The translations under genes and the position numbers were made by a program. Positions 59,699 to 64,000 of a stretch of 64,000 nucleotides of DNA are shown in pieces. The notes beneath the pieces are model-generated. The model had not been told where the DNA came from. It worked only from the letters and a program-made list of their open reading frames with translations, and did no database searches. This DNA comes from Gordonia jacobaea (GTDB lineage Bacteria > Actinomycetota > Actinomycetes > Mycobacteriales > Mycobacteriaceae). The stretch covers positions 115,017 through 179,016 of the forward strand of contig NZ_LDTZ01000022.1 in assembly GCF_001186365.1 (NCBI RefSeq), written 5' to 3'. Position 1 is the first letter of the stretch; the number at the start of each line of letters is the position of its first letter.

Positions 59699-59731
59699 CG
59701 CCCCGGGCGACGCTGAGCGTCGCCCGGGGCG
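59699..59731 (+). terminator. Terminator-like hairpin after doxX
   Basis: CGCCCCGGGCGACGCT and AGCGTCGCCCGGGGCG are perfect 16-bp arms around a single G, realistically a 13-bp stem with a 7-nt loop. It starts 15 bp after the doxX stop. There is no U tract. Confidence 0.7.
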
Positions 59732-59814
59732 GTACGTACACAACTGTGACGTCAGCGGGGCGCGGCGACAATTATTGTCGTGGCCTCGCGCTGACGACCG
59801 GATTGTGTACGTAC
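59732..59814. repeat. 83-bp nested palindrome
   Basis: Three concentric pairs: GTACGTACACAA (59732-59743) with TTGTGTACGTAC (59803-59814); CGTCAGCG with CGCTGACG; CGACAAT with ATTGTCG in the centre. The first flank (CGTCGCCCGGGG at 59719-59730) recurs at 59833-59844 as a direct repeat. Could be a mobile miniature element or structured RNA. The 59845-59933 remainder holds nothing. Confidence 0.7.
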
Positions 59815-59933
59815 CGGTCGAGCGATGCGCGACGTCGCCCGGGGTTGGAGATCTCGCCAGGTGGAGCAGGACTACTTCTCGCGCCAAAGTGCCCAGATCA
59901 GGGCTGCGGGCTACGCCGCATAGCGCGAAATTC

Positions 59934-60512
59934 TCAGTAGAGAAGTCCGTCGATGGTGACCCGTTCGGGAAGCTGCGCGACATCTGCGGGCGGTGTCGTC
60001 GAGATGAACTCCGCAAGCGTTGAGCCCAACGCTCCCGCGTGATGGATCGGTACGCCGTCGAGTCGGTCGTCGGCGAGCAGCGTCGTGGGGTCGGTGTCGT
60101 GGCGGTGAACGGCTGCGGCGCCGAGTAATCTGCGCGCTTGCGCTGGGTCGGTGTCCCAGAGGGCGTCGGCGGTCAGCACGTAGAGGCGCAGCGCGCGTGC
60201 GTAGTCGGACAGGTGAACCAGTGCCCAGGCCCAGTGCTTGGCGACGTCGACGGTGTCGGCCTCGCCGCGGCCGTGGGTGTGCACGTACTTGCCGTATAGC
60301 TCGTGGCAGAGCGGGTTGGAATCGGCCCACAGTTCGAGTGCCGACATGCAGCGCACGCAGTCGTGGACGTTGGCGAGGTACGACACCGAATAGGGCCCTT
60401 CGCGTCGTGAGCGCATTTCGCGTAGCACCGAGAACTCGGCGAGGGCGTGGTCGTACTCGCCGGCGGCGTAGAGCGACTCGGCATCCTGTTGCATTTCTGC
60501 CAACATCTCCAT
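59934..60512 (-). CDS. TPR-like hypothetical protein
   Basis: 192 residues. Two helical hairpins (MQQDAESLYAAGEYDHALAEFSVLREM and HWAWALVHLSDYARALRLYVL) resemble tetratricopeptide repeats, with a conserved SYLANVHDCVRC between. It looks like the tetratricopeptide bodies found next to effector-binding or signalling modules. ATG at 60512 with GGGA upstream. No partner domain is present. Confidence 0.65.
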   Translation of the reverse strand: MEMLAEMQQDAESLYAAGEYDHALAEFSVLREMRSRREGPYSVSYLANVHDCVRCMSALELWADSNPLCHELYGKYVHTHGRGEADTVDVAKHWAWALVHLSDYARALRLYVLTADALWDTDPAQARRLLGAAAVHRHDTDPTTLLADDRLDGVPIHHAGALGSTLAEFISTTPPADVAQLPERVTIDGLLY

Positions 60513-60579
60513 AGTTTCCCTGATCGCGAGTCGTCGCGTGCCGTCTTCTGCGATTCGCTCCTGGGCCTATCGTGGAGGT

Positions 60580-61110
60580 GTGAGCGACGAAAACGAATCC
60601 ATCATCGAAGGTGACAGCGAGTACGCACTCGACCCCGACGATCAGTTGCAGCCTCAGGACTCACTCGACGACCGTGGCGTCGACGACGTCCTCGACGAGG
60701 GGTACTCACCGCCCGACTACGAGCCCAAGGCCGCGATGCGCGGGCTCACCGCATCCGAGATGCGCGAGGGCGAGTCGCTCGACGAGAAGCTCTCCGAGGA
60801 AGAGCCCGACCCGTGGCAGAAGGACGACCCGATCGACGAGATCGAGCGCGACGAGCACCCCGATTGGCAAGCGCACGAGAGTGATTCGAGCCCCGAGTTC
60901 ATCGAGGACGACCAGGTGGGCGACCGACGCGCAGGCCGACTCCTCGCACCCGATCAGGGTGGCGTCGTCGACAACGAAGCCGAGGCCGTGGCAACCGACT
61001 GCGGAATCGACGGTGCGGGCGCGAGCGCCGAGGAAGCCGCCGTGCACGTCGTCGACGAGGGCGAAGACGCCGCCGACGCCGAGTGGGAGGACGAGGCCGA
61101 GGGCCGCTGA
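60580..61110 (+). CDS. DUF5709-family acidic protein
   Basis: 176 residues, about 35% Asp/Glu. Contains the DUF5709 features LDDRGVDDVLDEGYSPPDYEP, EGESLDEKLSEEEPDPW and RRAGRLLAPDQGGVVDNEAEAVATD. Function unknown; likely soluble and cytoplasmic. GTG preceded by TATCGT (60568-60573) with a 6-nt gap. Confidence 0.85.
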   Translation: MSDENESIIEGDSEYALDPDDQLQPQDSLDDRGVDDVLDEGYSPPDYEPKAAMRGLTASEMREGESLDEKLSEEEPDPWQKDDPIDEIERDEHPDWQAHESDSSPEFIEDDQVGDRRAGRLLAPDQGGVVDNEAEAVATDCGIDGAGASAEEAAVHVVDEGEDAADAEWEDEAEGR

Positions 61111-61120
61111 GCGCTTCGGT

Positions 61121-61143
61121 CAGGGGTAAATGTCAGACCCCTG
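61121..61143 (+). terminator. Small hairpin after the DUF5709 gene
   Basis: CAGGGGT and ACCCCTG are perfect 7-bp arms around a 9-nt loop, 10 bp past the stop. A weak terminator at best. Confidence 0.45.
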
Positions 61144-61241
61144 TGCTGGACTGGATGCAGGAGTACGCGAACCGCCTGGTCGACGCCCACCGCGTTGACA
61201 GGGTGCGCGGCCCTGGCAACGATGGTGTTGTCGGCGAGTGA
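61143..61241 (+). CDS. Possible 32-residue small ORF
   Basis: From GTG at 61143 a frame runs 33 codons including the stop, with protein-like composition (WMQEYANRLVDAHRVDRV). No ribosome site is convincing. It lies between DUF5709 and egtB. It could equally be the remnant of a longer gene. Confidence 0.25.
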   Translation: MLDWMQEYANRLVDAHRVDRVRGPGNDGVVGE

Positions 61242-61288
61242 TCGTCTGATCGCTTGTCCCGCGACGAACAGCCACCGGAGGTATTCCA

Positions 61289-62614
61289 GTGAGCATCACC
61301 AATCGCATATCCGCTGAGCAGATTTCGGCACCTGCCACAGACGAAGCGTCGAGAACACGGCGATTCCTCGATATCCGCGCACTGACAGATCAGTTGTGCT
61401 CGACGCTGTCGGCCGAAGACCAGACACCGCAATCGATGACCGCGGCCAGCCCCGCCAAGTGGCATCGCGCGCACGTGACCTGGTTCTTCGAAGAGTTCAT
61501 CCTGCGCAACGATCCGTCGTATGTGGTGTACGACGAGACCTTCCGCTATCTGTTCAACAGCTACTACGAGACCGTCGGCGAGCGACACCCGCGACCCGAC
61601 CGCGGGCTGGTCACCCGGCCCGGCATCACCGACATCACGCGCTACCGCGAATATGTCGACGCCGCGATGACCGAACTTCTTCAGCGCGGCGACCACGACG
61701 AGTCGACGCTGGGGCTGCTCGAGCTGGGCTGCAATCATGAGCAGCAGCATCAGGAACTGATCCTGATGGACCTCAAGCATCTGTTCTCCACGCACCACTT
61801 CGACCCCGTCTACGTCGACCGCCCCGCCGACGAGCAGGGCGAGCCCGACGCGTTGACATGGCGCGAGGTCGCAGGCGGCGTCGTCGAGGTCGGTACACCG
61901 TTCGCCGGATCGGGCACCACGCCCGAGACCTTCGCGTACGACAACGAGGGTCCGCGGCATCGCGTGTTCCTGGAAGACTTCGAGATCGCCGAGCGCGCTG
62001 TCACCAATGCCGACTGGCTCGACTTCATCGCCGACGACGGCTACCGACGGCACGAACTGTGGCTGTCGAACGGCTGGGCACACATCAACGAAACCGGCTG
62101 GCGCGCACCGGGTTACTGGTCGTTCGACGACGGCGAGTGGACCACGTTCACGTTGTCGGGGCGTCGACCTGTCGTGTGGGACGAGCCCGTCGCGCACGTG
62201 TCGTTCTATGAGGCAGACGCCTTTGCGCGGTGGGCGGGGGCGCGGCTGCCAACCGAGTTCGAGTGGGAGTACGCGGCAACGGGTGCGCCAAGCGTGCCGG
62301 GCGGTCCGAACCCGGCAGGCGTTGGCGGCGCGCGTGGCGAGCTCCTCGATCCGGCACGATGTCATCCCCGACGCGCAGGGTCGGCGATGATCGGCGACGT
62401 GTGGGAGTGGACGTCGAGTGCGTACCTGCCCTATCCAGGGTTCGCACCCGCGAACGGGGCTGTCGGCGAGTACAACGGCAAGTTCATGTGCGACCAGCAT
62501 GTGCTGCGCGGTGCCAGCGCGATCACACCTCGCGGACATGAGCGGGTCAGCTATCGCAACTTCTTCCCAGCCGATTCGCGCTGGGTGTTCTCCGGTCTGC
62601 GCCTGGCCCGATGA
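61289..62614 (+). CDS. egtB: Ergothioneine biosynthesis sulfoxide synthase EgtB
   Basis: 441 residues. The N-terminal DinB_2-like domain holds the iron ligands WHRAHVTWFFEEF and the HX3HXE motif in NHEQQHQELIL. The C-terminal FGE-sulfatase domain holds DVWEWTSSAYLPYPGF and EYNGKFMCDQHVLRGAS. It joins a thiol to hercynine with O2 on a non-heme iron. GTG at 61289 with GGAGG upstream. Overlaps egtD by ATGA. No egtA or egtC is adjacent, which would fit direct use of cysteine. Confidence 0.95.
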   Translation: MSITNRISAEQISAPATDEASRTRRFLDIRALTDQLCSTLSAEDQTPQSMTAASPAKWHRAHVTWFFEEFILRNDPSYVVYDETFRYLFNSYYETVGERHPRPDRGLVTRPGITDITRYREYVDAAMTELLQRGDHDESTLGLLELGCNHEQQHQELILMDLKHLFSTHHFDPVYVDRPADEQGEPDALTWREVAGGVVEVGTPFAGSGTTPETFAYDNEGPRHRVFLEDFEIAERAVTNADWLDFIADDGYRRHELWLSNGWAHINETGWRAPGYWSFDDGEWTTFTLSGRRPVVWDEPVAHVSFYEADAFARWAGARLPTEFEWEYAATGAPSVPGGPNPAGVGGARGELLDPARCHPRRAGSAMIGDVWEWTSSAYLPYPGFAPANGAVGEYNGKFMCDQHVLRGASAITPRGHERVSYRNFFPADSRWVFSGLRLAR

Positions 62615-63570
62615 TCTCGACCACAGCCAATCCGGCCCTGGCCGCAGATGCCGCCGAGGGACTCTGGCAAACCCCGCCTGTCCTGCCGACCAAATGGCTC
62701 TACGACGAACGCGGCAGCAAACTCTTCGACGAGATCACCTTCCTGCCCGAGTACTACCCGACGCGCAGAGAGACAGCGATCCTCGCCGCGCACGCCGCCG
62801 ACATCGCGTCGACGACGGACGCGACGATGATGGTCGAGTTGGGTTCGGGAACGTCGACCAAGACGCGACTGCTGCTCGACGCCTTTGCCGCACACGCTGC
62901 CGAACGCGGACGTGAGTTCACCTACGTACCGGTCGACGTGAGTGCCGAAATGCTCGCAGGCACAGCCGAGATCCTCGCCGCCGACTACCCGTCGCTGACG
63001 ATCGAGCCCGTGCTCGCCGACTTCACCGCACCAGGGCTCCAGCTGCCGCAGTCCGACGGACCCAGGTTGGCGGCGTTCCTGGGTGGCACCATCGGAAACT
63101 TCGACGACCCCGCGCGCGACGACTTCTTCACCGCACTGTCGGAGGCGTTGAGTCCTGGCGACTACTTTTTACTAGGCGCCGACCGCATCAAGGACACCGG
63201 CCGACTGGTTGCCGCCTATGACGACAAAGCCGGTGTCACAGCGGATTTCAACAGGAACATGATCGAGGTGCTGCGCCGCGGACTCGACGCGTCGGGGCTG
63301 TTCGTCGACGACTTCGACCACATCGCCCGGTGGAACCCCAAGCTGCACCGGATCGAGATGTGGTTGCGGGCGCGGCGTCCGGTCAACGCGCACCTCGGTG
63401 CACTCGATCGCGAGTGGCAGCTACCCGAAGGTGCCGAGATCCTCACCGAGATCAGCACCAAGTTCGCGCCGGAGCAACTCGCCGCCGAGTTGTCCGACGC
63501 CGGGCTGCCGGTCGTGGAGACCTGGTCTGATCCTGCCGGCGACTTCCAGGTCACGCTGAGCCGGCGCTGA
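62611..63570 (+). CDS. egtD: L-histidine N-alpha-methyltransferase EgtD
   Basis: 319 residues. SAM-binding MVELGSGTSTKTRLLLDAF, histidine-binding region around FLGGTIGNF and ERGSKLFDEITFLPEYYPTR. It makes hercynine by trimethylation of histidine, the first step of ergothioneine synthesis. Its ATG overlaps the egtB stop, so both come from one mRNA. Confidence 0.96.
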   Translation: MISTTANPALAADAAEGLWQTPPVLPTKWLYDERGSKLFDEITFLPEYYPTRRETAILAAHAADIASTTDATMMVELGSGTSTKTRLLLDAFAAHAAERGREFTYVPVDVSAEMLAGTAEILAADYPSLTIEPVLADFTAPGLQLPQSDGPRLAAFLGGTIGNFDDPARDDFFTALSEALSPGDYFLLGADRIKDTGRLVAAYDDKAGVTADFNRNMIEVLRRGLDASGLFVDDFDHIARWNPKLHRIEMWLRARRPVNAHLGALDREWQLPEGAEILTEISTKFAPEQLAAELSDAGLPVVETWSDPAGDFQVTLSRR

Positions 63571-63596
63571 CGTGTTGGGGCGCACCGCGACTGGGC

Positions 63597-63701
63597 GCGC
63601 ACAGTCGGCGGTACGCGGCGCCCAGTCGACGGTATGCGGCGCACAGTCGACCGTCTCGAGCGCACAGTCGACGTTATGCGGCGCCCAGTCGACGGGCGGG
63701 T
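63597..63701. repeat. Five tandem 21-bp repeats after egtD
   Basis: Consensus GCGC(A/C)CAGTCGAC(G)GTATGCG at 63597, 63618, 63639, 63660 and 63681, with up to five mismatches per copy. On the minus strand they would spell a 7-residue repeat such as VDCAPHT and VDWAPRT, but no credible gene contains them. It lies 27 bp after egtD and 20 bp before the transposase stop. Confidence 0.75.
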
Positions 63702-63721
63702 TCAAGGGATTGTGGCAACAC

Positions 63722-64000
63722 CTATGGCTGAGTGTGCGAGGTTAGCAGTTCGGTGAAGGCTTCGGTGGGGGTGCGGAATCCGAGTGCGGCGCGTGGTCGG
63801 TTGTTGAGTGCTGCGGCGACGTGGTCGAGGTGCTCGCGACTGTGTACCGATAGGTCGGTCCCTTTCGGAAAGTATTGGCGCAGTAGCCCGTTGGTGTTCT
63901 CGTTGGTGCCACGCTGCCAGGGCGAATGGGGATCACAAAACCACACCTTCACATTGTGATCGATCGCGATCTGGGCATGAACCCCACGCATCTCCGAGAG
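63722..64000 (-). mobile_element. IS30-family transposase, C-terminal part
   Basis: Open to the window edge, 92 codons before the stop. Motifs of the DDE catalytic core end: VWFCDPHSPWQRGTNENTNGLL (catalytic Glu in NEN), then RQYFPKGTDL and ALNNRPRAALGFRTPTEAF, all typical of IS30. The rest of the gene and the other inverted repeat are outside the window. The outer end near 63709 (GGATTGTGGCAACACC) is the likely terminal repeat. Confidence 0.92.

Noticed and set aside
63597..63701. CRISPR array
   Set aside because: The units are contiguous 21-bp tandem repeats without spacers and no cas genes are in the window.
63421..63705. Minus-strand ORF with seven-residue repeats (VDCAPHT-like)
   Set aside because: It runs antisense into egtD, and the repeat portion is explained by the DNA tandem repeat.

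Overview
The window is high-GC DNA from a mycolic-acid actinobacterium (Mycobacteriales). I favour Gordonia or a close relative. Three things point there: many GTG/TTG starts with leaderless promoters (a TANNNT box 6-7 nt before the start codon); the gene order helicase - cspA - Rv3647c-like - topA - adenylate cyclase - holB, which I recall as the Rv3649-Rv3644c block of Mycobacterium tuberculosis; and the pair galE plus a large membrane protein (Rv3634c/Rv3635-like). The genus is inferred.

Layout. 1-2.5 kb: two LuxR-type regulators with overlapping 3' ends, the first cut by the window edge. 2.6-6.1 kb: two tandem paralogous exported proteins with long Ser/Ala/Asp tails, possibly mycolata porin-like (GjpA-like). 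6.3-16.4 kb: the conserved DNA-maintenance block. 16.5-20.2 kb: an NMT1/THI5-type ABC importer (ATPase, two permeases, lipoprotein). 20.3-24.4 kb: an alkane-oxidation locus with ferredoxin reductase, 3Fe-4S ferredoxin, a PucR-type regulator and an AlkB hydroxylase fused to rubredoxin. A near-identical 15-bp inverted repeat lies upstream of both arms. 24.6-25.8 kb: a LysR regulator and a small acidic protein.

25.8-34.7 kb looks like a sulfur-scavenging cluster: a four-gene oligopeptide-type ABC importer divergent from an arylsulfatase and a TauD-type dioxygenase, with an unusual leader-peptide-like segment ahead of the transporter. 34.8-36.4 kb: an MmpS-like lipoprotein, then a short foreign-looking patch holding a frameshifted ADP-ribosyltransferase whose reading frame begins at the first base after the CCA end of tRNA-Thr(CGT). 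36.5-43.2 kb: a lipase, a pterin dehydratase-VOC fusion, an AbiEi/DUF559-like protein, and two regulator-plus-MFS pairs (GntR, MarR).

43.3-57.6 kb is mainly envelope and sugar metabolism: a DUF6541-like membrane protein, galE, hydrolases, two tandem small exported paralogs of unknown family, rmlB/rmlA/rmlC for dTDP-rhamnose, two GT2 glycosyltransferases, a DUF2304 protein and a flippase. 57.7-63.6 kb: an M1 peptidase, DoxX, a strongly palindromic intergenic region, a TPR-like protein, a DUF5709 protein and a two-gene ergothioneine operon (egtB-egtD). The right edge holds a 21-bp tandem repeat array and the 3' part of an IS30-family transposase. I found no CRISPR array, rRNA or intact prophage.
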